Shown one piece after another: positions 51,787 to 60,528 of a DNA stretch of 62,037 nt; positions within the stretch are counted from its first letter, which is position 1; every line of letters starts with the position of its first letter. The notes under the pieces were generated by a model. The model had not been told where the DNA came from and did no database searches. It worked only from the letters and a program-made list of their open reading frames with translations. A program made the translations under genes and the position numbers. This DNA comes from Halostreptopolyspora alba (GTDB lineage Bacteria > Actinomycetota > Actinomycetes > Streptosporangiales > Streptosporangiaceae): positions 1 through 62,037 of the forward strand of contig RJMB01000028.1 in the NCBI GenBank assembly GCA_003725585.1, given 5' to 3'.

Positions 51787-53133
51787 ATGACGCGCACTGC
51801 CCTGGCCACTTCTCCCACGGTGGCGGAGTCCGCAGACGGCACCGAGGTCGCGTCCGCGGCTCTCGACGAGCTGATCACCCGAGGACGCTCCCAGGGACAC
51901 CTGTCCCTGGCGGAGCTCCGCGCCGCGTTCACGGCGGCTGGTATCAGCCCCGCCGACGGTCGTTCCATCCTTCGTGAGCTCACCGACGCCGGAGTGCGGC
52001 TCGCCAACGGGGGCGACGACGCCGCGGTGGTCGAGTCGGTGGACGCCGACGCCGAAGACGAAGTGCTGGAGGAAACCCTCGCCACCACCAGCGTCGCCAC
52101 CGAGACCGAGGAGGCCGAGGAGGACGCCGAGGCCGTCGAGGTTCACGAGCGGCAGGAGGTCCAGGAACCGGACCTACCCGAGGCCGACCTCGATGACCAG
52201 TCGCCCGCCATGGGCGACTCCGTGCACACGTATCTGAAGACCATCGGCCGTCGCCAGCTGCTCACCGCCGAGCAGGAGGTCGATCTCGCCAAGCGCATCG
52301 AGGCGGGCCTCTACGCCGAGTACCGGCTCGGGCATCTCGAGGAGTCCCCTGACCCCGGCGAGCTCAGCCACGCCGAGCGCGAGGAACTCGAATGGGTCGC
52401 CGAGGACGGTCGCCAGGCCAAGGCGCACATGCTGGAGGCCAACCTGCGGCTGGTCGTCTCGGTCGCCAAGAAGTACAGCGACCGCGGTATGTCCCTGCTC
52501 GACGTGGTGCAGGAGGGCAACCTCGGGCTCATTCGCGCGGTGGAGAAGTTCGACTACACCAAGGGGTTCAAGTTCTCCACGTACGCGATGTGGTGGATCC
52601 GTCAGGCCATCCAGCGTGGTTTCGCCGACTCCGCGCGCACCATCCGCCTTCCCGTTCACGTGCTGGAGCTGCTCAGCAAGGTCAGCCGGCTCGAGCGCGA
52701 CATGCACCAGACCCTGGGCCGCGAGCCCACACCCGAGGAGCTGGCCAAGGAGCTCGACAAGACCCCGCACCAGATCGAGGAGCTGCTGCGGGTGACTCGA
52801 CAGCCCATCAGCCTCGACTCCACCATCGGGGAGGACGGGGAGACCCGGATCGGCGATCTCATCGAGGACATCGACGCCTCCGAGGCGTCCGAGGTGGTCG
52901 ATCGCCAGCTCATGGCCGACCAGCTGCGCAGCGCGCTCGACGATCTCGAGCCGCGTGAGGCGACCATAATGTCGCTGCGTTTCGGCCTGATGGACGGCCG
53001 GCCCCGCACGCTCGACGAGATCGGCAAGCATCTCGGCCTGACCCGCGAGCGGATCCGGCAGCTCGAGAAGCAGTCGCTGTCCAAGCTGCGTCATCCCAGC
53101 CGGGCCCAGCAGCTGTTGGACTTCGCGAGTTAG
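51787..53133 (+). CDS. RpoD/HrdB-type RNA polymerase sigma factor
   Basis: A 448-residue sigma-70 protein. Region 1.1 is recognisable near 25-75 (LDELITRGRSQGHLSLAEL), then an acidic linker, region 1.2 at about 145-180 (DSVHTYLKTIGRRQLLTAEQ), region 2 with KFDYTKGFKFSTYAMWWIRQ, region 3, and region 4 ending LGLTRERIRQLEKQSLSKLR. Completeness of region 1.1 suggests a group 1 or closely related group 2 factor. HrdB ends D-Y-L-D, whereas this ends LLDFAS, so it may be a second HrdB-like factor. ATG 51787 follows ggagggaggt. It ends at a nested hairpin. Confidence 0.92.
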   Translation: MTRTALATSPTVAESADGTEVASAALDELITRGRSQGHLSLAELRAAFTAAGISPADGRSILRELTDAGVRLANGGDDAAVVESVDADAEDEVLEETLATTSVATETEEAEEDAEAVEVHERQEVQEPDLPEADLDDQSPAMGDSVHTYLKTIGRRQLLTAEQEVDLAKRIEAGLYAEYRLGHLEESPDPGELSHAEREELEWVAEDGRQAKAHMLEANLRLVVSVAKKYSDRGMSLLDVVQEGNLGLIRAVEKFDYTKGFKFSTYAMWWIRQAIQRGFADSARTIRLPVHVLELLSKVSRLERDMHQTLGREPTPEELAKELDKTPHQIEELLRVTRQPISLDSTIGEDGETRIGDLIEDIDASEASEVVDRQLMADQLRSALDDLEPREATIMSLRFGLMDGRPRTLDEIGKHLGLTRERIRQLEKQSLSKLRHPSRAQQLLDFAS

Positions 53134-53137
53134 CCAA

Positions 53138-53199
53138 AGCAACGCGACCACCACGACCGGCCTCGTGCCCGCTCCCCTCGTGGGGGCGGGCGCGTTGCT
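53138..53199 (+). terminator. Nested hairpin terminator of the sigma factor gene
   Basis: agcaacgcg (53138-53146) pairs with cgcgttgct (53191-53199), enclosing an inner stem gcccgctcccc/gggggcgggc with one irregularity. Confidence 0.7.
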
Positions 53200-53232
53200 G
53201 TCGCGAGGCGTACGCGGTGGCCCGAGGGCGGA

Positions 53233-53610
53233 TCAGCTCCGGTGCGGCGCCTGGCGCAGCGCCGCCGCCACGATATCCAGTGCCTCGTTGGAGCTGAGTC
53301 CGAGCCGGGCCACGACGTCGGCGTACTGCTGGGCGGCGGTCACTGCCTCGGCTCGCTGGTCGTCGCCACCGGCGGCGACGAAGGTCCCGGAGCGGCCACG
53401 CGTCTCGACCACACCGGCCTGCTCCAGCTCGCGGTAGGCACGCGCCACCGTGTTGACCGCGACCGACAATCGCTCCGCGAGGGCGCGGACGGTGGGCAGC
53501 TTGAACCCCACGGGGATGTCGCCCCTCGCGGCCGCGTTGGCCACCGAGGCTCTGATCTGCTCGTACGGGGGCACCTTCGACGCTGGATCAACCCGGATGA
53601 AATCCGGCAT
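53233..53610 (-). CDS. GntR-family regulator, short YtrA-like type
   Basis: A 125-residue repressor. KVPPYEQIRASVANAAARGD, then KLPTVRALAERLSVAVNTVARAYRELEQAGVVETRGRSG form the GntR winged helix, here split to show its two helices; the tail of about 45 residues is a small helical dimerisation unit. ATG 53610 was chosen with ggggacgagg upstream; ATG 53622 is possible. It stands alone, with no transporter or membrane partner next to it, unlike the YtrA-type operon at 29.7 kb. The ligand and targets are unknown. Confidence 0.85.
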   Translation of the reverse strand: MPDFIRVDPASKVPPYEQIRASVANAAARGDIPVGFKLPTVRALAERLSVAVNTVARAYRELEQAGVVETRGRSGTFVAAGGDDQRAEAVTAAQQYADVVARLGLSSNEALDIVAAALRQAPHRS

Positions 53611-53855
53611 CCTCGTCCCCATTCCCTGCCGTGGTTCATGCCCGGACTCGGGCCCTGTGTTGCGTGATCCTGCCATTCACGGGCCCGGTACGCACACACC
53701 GACCCGTCGACCAGGCCGTGTGTCGCGGAACCGTGGTGGCCGCCCGTTGATCGGTCCCCTTCGAGGGCCGGCGGGGCTCTGGAAACGTCGAAGGTGCCCG
53801 CCCGCCCAGGCCCGAGCCCCGAAACGCGGCTTCGCCGCGCCCGGGAAAACCGAGC

Positions 53856-54254
53856 CTAGCCGACCTGCAGGCTCCGCGGTGCCCGCTCGATCCCGTGCAG
53901 GCGGTGGGTCTCTCGCTCGGTGAGCAACCGTTCGGCGAGCGCGGTGGCCTCCCTGACCTTGGGCCGGGCCAGACACTTGCGGCGGTAGATGCGATCGGTG
54001 CGGCCACGCGGGCCGATCAGTACCCGCTCGCGGGCGTAGGCGGCGCGCATCGCCTCGGTCAGTGCCCGGTCGAGCTCCATCCCGCGCTGCTTCAGCTCCT
54101 CGTAGTCCGCTGCCCGCTCCTGGGCCTCGTAGAGCTCGCGCTCGGCGGAGGCGACCGCTTCGAGCAACGCGGGAAGCCGCGCGGCGAGCTCCTGGTCCTC
54201 GGCGTGACGGCGTCGCGCTTCCTCATCGACCTTCCGGGAGGCCAACAACCCCAT
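53856..54254 (-). CDS. Hypothetical helical protein
   Basis: A 132-residue hydrophilic protein. Residues 5-75 are charged and heptad-like (RRRHAEDQELAARLPALLEA, then VASAERELYEAQERAADYEE), predicting a coiled coil; the rest is basic with RGRTDRIYRRKCLARPKVRE. There is no membrane or catalytic motif. ATG 54254 follows ggagcga. The composition and codon use look genuinely coding. I do not recognise the family. It is divergent from a TetR gene 123 bases away, so it could be that regulator's target. Confidence 0.65.
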   Translation of the reverse strand: MGLLASRKVDEEARRRHAEDQELAARLPALLEAVASAERELYEAQERAADYEELKQRGMELDRALTEAMRAAYARERVLIGPRGRTDRIYRRKCLARPKVREATALAERLLTERETHRLHGIERAPRSLQVG

Positions 54255-54301
54255 GCTCGCTCCATTCCGGCGTGTTCTCGTTGGTCGCGTGCCCACTTTA
54301 G

Positions 54302-54361
54302 AGGTGGTGGGGCCGGTTTCGCGCAGTGGGTGTGTCACGAACCACCACCTTTACAAAGTAA
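54302..54361. promoter_or_regulatory. Inverted repeats between the hypothetical gene and TetR
   Basis: aggtggtgg (54302-54310) and ccaccacct (54342-54350) are perfect inverted copies 31 bases apart. Directly beyond lies ttac-aaa-gtaa (54351-54361), a TetR-type palindrome next to the -10 box. Confidence 0.5.
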
Positions 54362-54364
54362 GCC

Positions 54365-54370
54365 TACAAT
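54365..54370 (+). promoter_or_regulatory. -10 box TACAAT of the TetR gene
   Basis: TACAAT is seven bases before GTG 54378, consistent with a leaderless transcript. The palindrome at 54351-54361 abuts it, positioned for autorepression. Confidence 0.5.
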
Positions 54371-54377
54371 TGGTCGG

Positions 54378-55100
54378 GTGACGCGAAACAACGCCGGACT
54401 CAGTGCCGAACGCATCATCACCGAAGCGCTGCGCATCATCGACGGCCAGGGCCTACGTCGGTTGACCATGCGACGGCTCGGGGACACCCTCCAGGTCGAG
54501 GCGATGGCGATCTATCACCACTTCCCCCTGGGTAAGGAGCAGCTGTTCAACGCGATCGTGGAGTACGTCACCGACGTCACACGCAACCACGGTTCCCAGA
54601 CCCCGGACGAGGACGAGGCCACCGAACCGGCCGGGAGGACCCAAGCGTGGGAGGCCGAGGAAGGGGACCAGACACACGAGACCGCTCCCCCGGTCGACGA
54701 CCGCCCCTGGGACGAGCGACTGCGGGTCTGGGCCCATGACTACCGTGCCGCGTTGCTGCGGCACTCCGGTGCGCTGGCGCTGCTCATCAACCGCCGCCCC
54801 GAGTCCGCGGCGGCGATGCGTACCCTGGAGAGCCACTACGCCGCGTTCGCGGAGGCGGGACTGCGCGGCTCCGCCATCGTCGACGCCGCCGCCGCACTCG
54901 ACTCCTACGTGACCGGCGCCGTCGTCCACCAGGTGCGCAGCGAGGGGATCAGCAGCCCCAATCCCGCCGCGCTCGACGGGCGCTTCCCCACCGTGGCGCA
55001 CATGGCCCAACAGGTCTCCCCCGACCACGAGCGTAGCTTCAGCGCCGGGCTGGAGGCTCTCCTCACCGCCCTGACCCGAGGCGTCGCCCCGGCGGTGTGA
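54378..55100 (+). CDS. TetR-family transcriptional regulator
   Basis: A 240-residue regulator. The HTH is SAERIITEALRIIDGQGLRR, then LGDTLQVEAMAIYHHFPLGKEQL, of the TetR subgroup with a TetR_C-like C-terminal domain. An acidic linker of about 40 residues (QTPDEDEATEPAGR and onward) separates the two domains and is longer than usual. GTG 54378 lies seven bases after a -10 box and lacks a Shine-Dalgarno. A palindrome overlaps its promoter, so autoregulation is likely; the divergent hypothetical gene may be the second target. Confidence 0.88.
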   Translation: MTRNNAGLSAERIITEALRIIDGQGLRRLTMRRLGDTLQVEAMAIYHHFPLGKEQLFNAIVEYVTDVTRNHGSQTPDEDEATEPAGRTQAWEAEEGDQTHETAPPVDDRPWDERLRVWAHDYRAALLRHSGALALLINRRPESAAAMRTLESHYAAFAEAGLRGSAIVDAAAALDSYVTGAVVHQVRSEGISSPNPAALDGRFPTVAHMAQQVSPDHERSFSAGLEALLTALTRGVAPAV

Positions 55101-55250
55101 TCCGGCCGAGACCGTCAGTGCGTGGCTTACCAGGGTGAGCCACCCAACCGTCACCAGCGACACGCCCCGGTTGGGGCCACACGGGCACCCATCCACGGTC
55201 GGCCCGGGGGGAGGCCACCGGGGACACGTCCCGGGGGCACACGGTGCCCG

Positions 55251-55276
55251 GGTGCCCCACCCATGAGCGGGGCACC
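55251..55276. terminator. Hairpin between convergent TetR and membrane protein genes
   Basis: ggtgcccc (55251-55258) pairs with ggggcacc (55269-55276), seven bases from the membrane protein stop. Another stem, gggcac/gtgccc, lies just before it. Confidence 0.55.
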
Positions 55277-55282
55277 ACCGGG

Positions 55283-55768
55283 CTATTCGATCCCGTGCTT
55301 GCGCAGCAGGTCCTCGATATCGCCGAAGTCCTCGTCTCCTCCACCCGACTTCTGCTGCGAGGCCGAGCTCGACTTCTGGCCGGAGGTGACCGCCGTTCCG
55401 CTGTCGCCGTCCGTGGCGGCCTTGGGAGCCTTCGATCGGGAGGTGGTGCCGATCCCGCGTGCGCGCATGACACCCGAGGCGATCCAGAGCACGACGGCCA
55501 GGCCCGCCAGGATCACGCCGGCCCACACGACGGGGTTGAGCGCCAGGCCCACGAAGAACCCGACGAGGTCAGTGACGAGGATGTATCCGACGCGCCAGAT
55601 GGTCGTCAGGAGACCGACCAGGCCGGCCGCGAGTGGCAGGAGTGACCACGCCACCCCACGCAGCCCGGACGCCGCTCCCCTACGCCGCCAGACGAACCAG
55701 GAGATGACCAGCCCCACCGCCGTGAGGCCGCCACCGAGGATCCACCCTGCGATCGGCAACGTTTCCAT
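55283..55768 (-). CDS. Conserved four-helix membrane protein
   Basis: A 161-residue membrane protein with about four hydrophobic segments in the first 105 residues (IAGWILGGGLTAVGLVISWF, SLLPLAAGLVGLLTTIW, LVTDLVGFFVGLAL, WAGVILAGLAVVLWIASG). A polar Ser/Lys/Gln-rich linker then leads to an acidic end, DEDFGDIEDLLRKHGIE. The tail motif D-I-E-x-L-L-R-(K/R)-x-G-I-x recurs in small actinobacterial membrane proteins of unknown function. ATG 55768 follows gagga closely. It is a single gene. Confidence 0.75.
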   Translation of the reverse strand: METLPIAGWILGGGLTAVGLVISWFVWRRRGAASGLRGVAWSLLPLAAGLVGLLTTIWRVGYILVTDLVGFFVGLALNPVVWAGVILAGLAVVLWIASGVMRARGIGTTSRSKAPKAATDGDSGTAVTSGQKSSSASQQKSGGGDEDFGDIEDLLRKHGIE

Positions 55769-55831
55769 ATTCCTCAGTCTCCCATTCCGCCGTGACGCTG
55801 CGCATCAGGTCGATCCCCTAAGGAACCGGCC

Positions 55832-55868
55832 CCGTGCTGGACCGGGACCTCGCCTTGGACCAGCACGG
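55832..55868 (-). terminator. Hairpin downstream of the metH-HAD operon
   Basis: ccgtgctgg (55832-55840) pairs with ccagcacgg (55860-55868) around 19 bases, in the gap between the HAD gene and the next minus-strand gene. Confidence 0.4.
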
Positions 55869-56020
55869 TATCCGCTTTCCCCGTGCCTTCCCGCCATTGG
55901 CGGAGGGAACTCACCTCCGGCGGCCACCGGTAGCTTCGGGGCCGCCCCACGCGCCCAGGACACGGGGGCGAACGTGTCAAGGGTGCGGTCTCGACCGCCG
56001 TGGCGCGCGGGGTTGGTGGC

Positions 56021-56722
56021 TCAGTCGCGCTGTTCGCGCACGAGCGCGCCCATCCACGCCAGGTCGACGCCGGCCAGGGAGTCGATCACGGTGAGGCCCT
56101 CAGCCGTGGCGATGGGCGCCATGGCCGGCACCGCGACGGTGACGCAGCCGGCCGCCACGGCCGAGGCGACGCCAACGGGCGAGTCCTCGAACGCCACACA
56201 CCGCCTCGGGTCGACGCCCAGCAGGTGGGCCGCCCGTAGGTACGGGTCGGGCGCCGGTTTGTTCCGCTCGACCTCGTCTCCGGCGACGGTCACGTCGAAG
56301 CTGTCGGCACCGATGCCACCGATCGCGGTGTCGACGGCGGCCCGTTCCGTTGATGTCACCAGCGCCAGGGGGACGCCGGAACGCGCTACCTCGATAACGA
56401 GCTCCTTGGCACCCGGCCGCAGCTCCACCCCGTCGGCCAACTGGCGCAGGAACGCCGCGCGCAGCCGCCCGGCGACCGCCTCGGGTGGCACATCGGTGCC
56501 GGTCAGCTCGATGATGTAGCGAGTGACCGGCACCGATGCGGCGCCCACGTTGCGGCGGTGGTCCTCCTCGGTCCACACGCCGCCCAGACCGGAAACGACC
56601 TCACGTTCGGCCCGTCCCCACAGCTCTTCGCTGTCGACGAGCGTGCCGTCCATGTCCACGAGGACGGCCCGCGGAGCGGCGCCGGAGCGGTCCGGCGCCG
56701 CTCCCGTGTGGTGTGAGGTCAT
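56021..56722 (-). CDS. HAD-superfamily hydrolase (beta-phosphoglucomutase/phosphatase type)
   Basis: A 233-residue phosphatase. Motif I is VLVDMDGTLVDSEELWGRAE with the nucleophilic Asp, motif II is LALVTSTERA, motif III is the Lys in ERNKPAPDPYL and motif IV is CVAFEDSPVGVASAVAAG. The cap between motifs I and II is the helical C1 type of the PGM/phosphatase group. ATG 56722 overlaps the TGA of metH (ATGA), so its translation is coupled to methionine synthase. A housekeeping phosphatase linked to metH is common in actinomycetes, but its substrate is unknown. Confidence 0.9.
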   Translation of the reverse strand: MTSHHTGAAPDRSGAAPRAVLVDMDGTLVDSEELWGRAEREVVSGLGGVWTEEDHRRNVGAASVPVTRYIIELTGTDVPPEAVAGRLRAAFLRQLADGVELRPGAKELVIEVARSGVPLALVTSTERAAVDTAIGGIGADSFDVTVAGDEVERNKPAPDPYLRAAHLLGVDPRRCVAFEDSPVGVASAVAAGCVTVAVPAMAPIATAEGLTVIDSLAGVDLAWMGALVREQRD

Positions 56723-59700
56723 GCGTTGAAGTATTTCGCCTCCGGGTGATGAACGACGATCGCGTCGGTTGCCTGCTCGGGAACGAGCTGGAACTCCTCG
56801 GACAACGTGACACCGACCCGCTCGGGCTCCAACAGCCGCATGATCTTGGCCCGGTCTTCCAGTTCCGGGCACGCGCCGTACCCCAGGGAGAACCGCGCGC
56901 CGCGGTATCCCAGCTTGAAGAACTTCTCCAGCTCGTCGGGGTCCTCCCCGCCGAAGCCCAGCTCCCGGCGGACCCGGGTGTGCCAGTACTCCGCGAGTGC
57001 CTCGGTGAGCTGCACGGACAGTCCGTGCAGCTCCAGGTAGTCGCGGTAGGAGTTCTTCTCGAACAGCTCCTGGGTGGCCCGGCTGATCCCGCCGCCGACC
57101 GTGACGACCTGGAAGGTCACCACGTCGGTCTCACCGGACTCCTTGGGGCGCCAGTAGTCGGCCAGGCAGAGGTGGCGGTCACGCCGCTGGCGCGGGAAGC
57201 TGAAGCGCTCGCGCTCGTTGCCGTCCTCGTCGAGAATGACCAGGTCGTCGCCCTCGCTGTAGCAGGGGAAGTGCCCGTAGACGACCGCGGCTTCGAGTAG
57301 TCCCTCGGTCTGGATCCGGTCCAGCCACCGCCGCATGCGTGGCCGGCCCTCGGTCTCGACCAGCTCCTCGTAGCTCGGGCCGTCCCCTCGGGAGCCCTTC
57401 AGGCCCCATTGCCCCATGAACGTGGCGCGCTCGTCGAGGAACGCGGCGTAGTCCGCGAGCGGGATGCCCTTGGAGATGCGGTCGCCCCAGAACGGGGGCG
57501 TCGGAACGGGGTTGTCGGTGGCCACGTCGCTGCGCGCGGGCATGTCCTCGGGCGCGGTGACATCCAGCTTGGCGCCGCCCTTCACCCGACGCTTGCGCAG
57601 TGCGGGCAGCTCGGCGCCCTCGACGCCCTTCTTGACGTCCATGAAGGCGTCCATCAGGCGCAACCCCTCGAAGGCGTCCTTGGCGTAGCGAACCTCGCCC
57701 TCGAACATGTCGGCGAGGTCCTCCTCCACGAAGGAACGGGTGAGGGCGGCGCCGCCGAGCAGCACGGGGTAGCGTTCGGAGATCCCGCGGGAGTTCATCT
57801 CCTGCAGGTTCTCCTTCATGATCACCGTGGACTTCACCAGCAGCCCGGACATCCCGATGATGTCGGCCTTCTCCTCCTCGGCGGTCTCCAGAATCGCCGA
57901 GACCGGCTGCTTGATGCCGAGGTTGACGACCTCGTAGCCGTTGTTGGAGAGGATGATGTCGACCAGGTTCTTGCCGATGTCGTGGACGTCACCCTTGACG
58001 GTGGCGAGCACGATGCGGCCCTTGCCCCCGTCGTCGCTCTTCTCCATGTGCGGCTCGAGGTGGGCGACCGCGCTCTTCATCGCCTCGGCGGACTTCAGTA
58101 CGAAGGGGAGCTGCATCTCGCCCTTGCCGAATAGGTCACCGACGACCTTCATACCGGCGAGCAGGTGGTCGTTGACGATCTCCAGCGCCTTCTTCTCCTG
58201 CAGCGCCTCGTCGAGGTCGTCCTCCACCCCGTTGAGCTCACCGTCGATGATCCGCCGTTCGAGCCTGTCCCACAGCGGGAGCTTGGCCAGCTCGTCGGCG
58301 CGGGAGGCCTTGAGCGCCTGGGCGTCGACTCCCTCGAACATGTCGAGGAACTTCCCCAGCGGGTCGTAGTCCTCGGTGCGCCGGTCATAGACCATGTCCA
58401 GGGCGACCTGGCGCTGGTCGTCGGGGATCTGGTTCATCGGCAGGATCTTGGAGGCGTGCACGATCGCCGAGTCGAGACCGGCCTCCATGCACTCGTGCAG
58501 GAACACCGAGTTCAGCACGATGCGGGCCGCCGGGTTCAGCCCGAAGGAGAGGTTGGACAGCCCGAGCGTGGTCTGCACCTCGGGGTAGCGGCGTTTGATC
58601 TCACGGATGGCCTCGATGGTCTCGATACCGTCGCGCCGCGTCTCGTCCTGGCCGGTTCCGATGGGGAAGGTCAGGGCGTCGATGACGATGTCCCCGACGT
58701 TCATACCCCACTTGTCGACCAGCTCATCGATGAGCCGCACCGCGACGCGGACCTTCCACTCGCAGGTGCGGGCCTGGCCCTCCTCGTCGATGGTCAGTCC
58801 GACCACGGCGGCGCCGTGTTCCTTGACCATCGGCATGACCTTGTTGATCTTGGAGTCGGGGCCGTCGCCGTCCTCGTAGTTGACCGAGTTGACGACCGCA
58901 CGCCCGCCGAGCAGCTCCAGACCGGCTTCGATCACGGCGGGTTCGGTGGAGTCGAGCATGATCGGCAGCGTGGAGGCGGTGGCCAGCCGTGAGGCCACCT
59001 CACGCATGTCCTTGGTACCGTCGCGGCCGACGTAGTCGACGTTGAGGTCGAGCAGGTGAGCGCCGTCGCTGATCTGGTCGCGCGCGATCTCGACACAGTC
59101 GTCGTAGCGCTCCTCGACCAGCGCCTCGCGGAACTTCTTCGAACCGTTGGCGTTGGTGCGCTCCCCGACCGCGAGGTAGCTGGCGTCCTGGCGGAAGGGC
59201 ACGCTCTGGTACAGCGAGGCCACCGAAGGGGGATTGGACGCCGCGCGGTCGGCCACGGGCCGCCCCTGGACCCGCTCGACCACCTGGCGCAGGTGCTCCG
59301 GGGTGGTACCGCAGCAGCCACCCACCATGGACAGGCCGTAGTCGGTGGTGAAGGTGTCGTGGGCGTCGGCCAGCTCGTGCGGCTGCAGGGGGTAGACGGC
59401 GCCGTCCGTGCCCAGCTCGGGGAGGCCGGCGTTGGGCATGCAGGAGATCGGGACCCGGGCGTGTTGGGAGAGGTAGCGCAGGTGCTCGCTCATCTCGGCC
59501 GGCCCGGTGGCGCAGTTCAGGCCGATCATGTCGATACCGAGGGGCTCGAGCGCGGTCACGGCGGCACCGATCTCCGAGCCCAGCAGCATGGTTCCGGTGG
59601 TCTCGATGGTGACCTGGGCGATGATCGTGATGTCGGAGCCGGTGGCGCGCCGGGCGCGCTGTGCCGCGATCACGGCGGCCTTCGTCTGCAGCAGGTCCTG

Positions 59701-60186
59701 GCACGTCTCGACGAGGATGGCGTCGGCGCCCCCCTCGATGAGGCCCCTGTGGCATTGCTCGTAGTAGTCGCGCAGGGTCGTGAACGGTGCGTGGCCGAGG
59801 GTCGGCAGCTTGGTGCCGGGACCCACGGCTCCGAGGACATAGCGGGGGTGATCGGCTGTCGAGTAGTCGTCGGCGACCTCGCGGGCGATCCGGGCGCCGG
59901 ACTCGGCGAGCTCATACGTGCGTTCGACGATGTCGTACTCGCCGAGGTTTCCGAAGTTGGCGCCGAAGGTGTTGGTCTCAACGCAGTCGACGCCCACGTC
60001 GAAGAAGGCGGCGTGGGTCGAGCGCACGACGTCGGGGCGAGTGACGTTGAGGATCTCGTTGCAGCCTTCGTGCCCCTGGAAGTCGTCGAGGCCGAGATCG
60101 TGGGCTTGAAGCATCGTGCCCATCGCGCCGTCGGCGACGATTACACGTTGGGCGAGGGCATCTCTGAAGGAGAGTCGAGAACTCAT
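56719..60186 (-). CDS. metH: Cobalamin-dependent methionine synthase
   Basis: A 1155-residue modular enzyme that methylates homocysteine using methyltetrahydrofolate and cobalamin. The homocysteine module has zinc cysteines in GLNCATGP (near 225) and GGCCGTTPEHL (near 290). The folate module begins about 340 (VGERTNANGSKKF). The cobalamin module carries VHDIGKNLVDIILSNNGYEV near 733 with the axial His. The C-terminal AdoMet reactivation domain ends SLGYGACPELEDRAK, then FQLVPEQATDAIVVHHPEAK, so the full system is present. ATG 60186 has GGAAG close by and a -10 TACAGT; no cobalamin riboswitch was recognised upstream. Confidence 0.96.
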   Translation of the reverse strand: MSSRLSFRDALAQRVIVADGAMGTMLQAHDLGLDDFQGHEGCNEILNVTRPDVVRSTHAAFFDVGVDCVETNTFGANFGNLGEYDIVERTYELAESGARIAREVADDYSTADHPRYVLGAVGPGTKLPTLGHAPFTTLRDYYEQCHRGLIEGGADAILVETCQDLLQTKAAVIAAQRARRATGSDITIIAQVTIETTGTMLLGSEIGAAVTALEPLGIDMIGLNCATGPAEMSEHLRYLSQHARVPISCMPNAGLPELGTDGAVYPLQPHELADAHDTFTTDYGLSMVGGCCGTTPEHLRQVVERVQGRPVADRAASNPPSVASLYQSVPFRQDASYLAVGERTNANGSKKFREALVEERYDDCVEIARDQISDGAHLLDLNVDYVGRDGTKDMREVASRLATASTLPIMLDSTEPAVIEAGLELLGGRAVVNSVNYEDGDGPDSKINKVMPMVKEHGAAVVGLTIDEEGQARTCEWKVRVAVRLIDELVDKWGMNVGDIVIDALTFPIGTGQDETRRDGIETIEAIREIKRRYPEVQTTLGLSNLSFGLNPAARIVLNSVFLHECMEAGLDSAIVHASKILPMNQIPDDQRQVALDMVYDRRTEDYDPLGKFLDMFEGVDAQALKASRADELAKLPLWDRLERRIIDGELNGVEDDLDEALQEKKALEIVNDHLLAGMKVVGDLFGKGEMQLPFVLKSAEAMKSAVAHLEPHMEKSDDGGKGRIVLATVKGDVHDIGKNLVDIILSNNGYEVVNLGIKQPVSAILETAEEEKADIIGMSGLLVKSTVIMKENLQEMNSRGISERYPVLLGGAALTRSFVEEDLADMFEGEVRYAKDAFEGLRLMDAFMDVKKGVEGAELPALRKRRVKGGAKLDVTAPEDMPARSDVATDNPVPTPPFWGDRISKGIPLADYAAFLDERATFMGQWGLKGSRGDGPSYEELVETEGRPRMRRWLDRIQTEGLLEAAVVYGHFPCYSEGDDLVILDEDGNERERFSFPRQRRDRHLCLADYWRPKESGETDVVTFQVVTVGGGISRATQELFEKNSYRDYLELHGLSVQLTEALAEYWHTRVRRELGFGGEDPDELEKFFKLGYRGARFSLGYGACPELEDRAKIMRLLEPERVGVTLSEEFQLVPEQATDAIVVHHPEAKYFNA

Positions 60187-60194
60187 GTCTTCCA

Positions 60195-60200
60195 ACTGTA
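60195..60200 (-). promoter_or_regulatory. -10 box TACAGT of metH
   Basis: On the minus strand TACAGT lies eight bases before ATG 60186, giving a leader of only about two bases. Confidence 0.4.
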
Positions 60201-60279
60201 CTGTCGCGCCCCTTCACGCCCCGGGCATGGGGGGCCTCTCCCGCGAATTCCCCATACTATTCGCAGGTCACAGCGTTGC

Positions 60280-60307
60280 GGTGTGGCGAGTCTGGCAGAA
60301 CCACACC
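60280..60307. repeat. Hairpin between metH and PAC2 genes
   Basis: ggtgtgg (60280-60286) and ccacacc (60301-60307) enclose 14 bases. It is too short for a known riboswitch and may be an operator. Confidence 0.35.
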
Positions 60308-60528
60308 TGATCGGGGACCGACGCGCTCCGTGGCTACGCCATGACCGACTCAAAGCCCATAGGGTGGAGCTGTCCGTGTCACACGGACCCGGCGGAACGG
60401 CAGTTCGCCGTCGTAAGACCGGGCGGAACATGGTAAGGCTGGGAACGCGTCCACGCGCGCGTTTTCAAGTGTCAGTGCAACCAACCGGGTGACCATCCTA
60501 AGGTCCCCGGAATGTGAGGAGGCGGCCG

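Larger units (their letters stand above)
60187..60528. other. Divergent intergenic region, metH to PAC2
   Basis: No gene is supported in these 342 bases. It has a -10-like TACAGT for metH (60195-60200), a 7-bp hairpin (60280-60307) and a TAAGGT (60499-60504) that could be the -10 of the PAC2 gene. No SAM or cobalamin riboswitch consensus was seen. Confidence 0.45.

Noticed and set aside
60187-60528. Cobalamin or SAM riboswitch for metH
   Set aside because: No B12-box-like conserved core was seen and the likely metH transcript starts within a few bases of the ATG.
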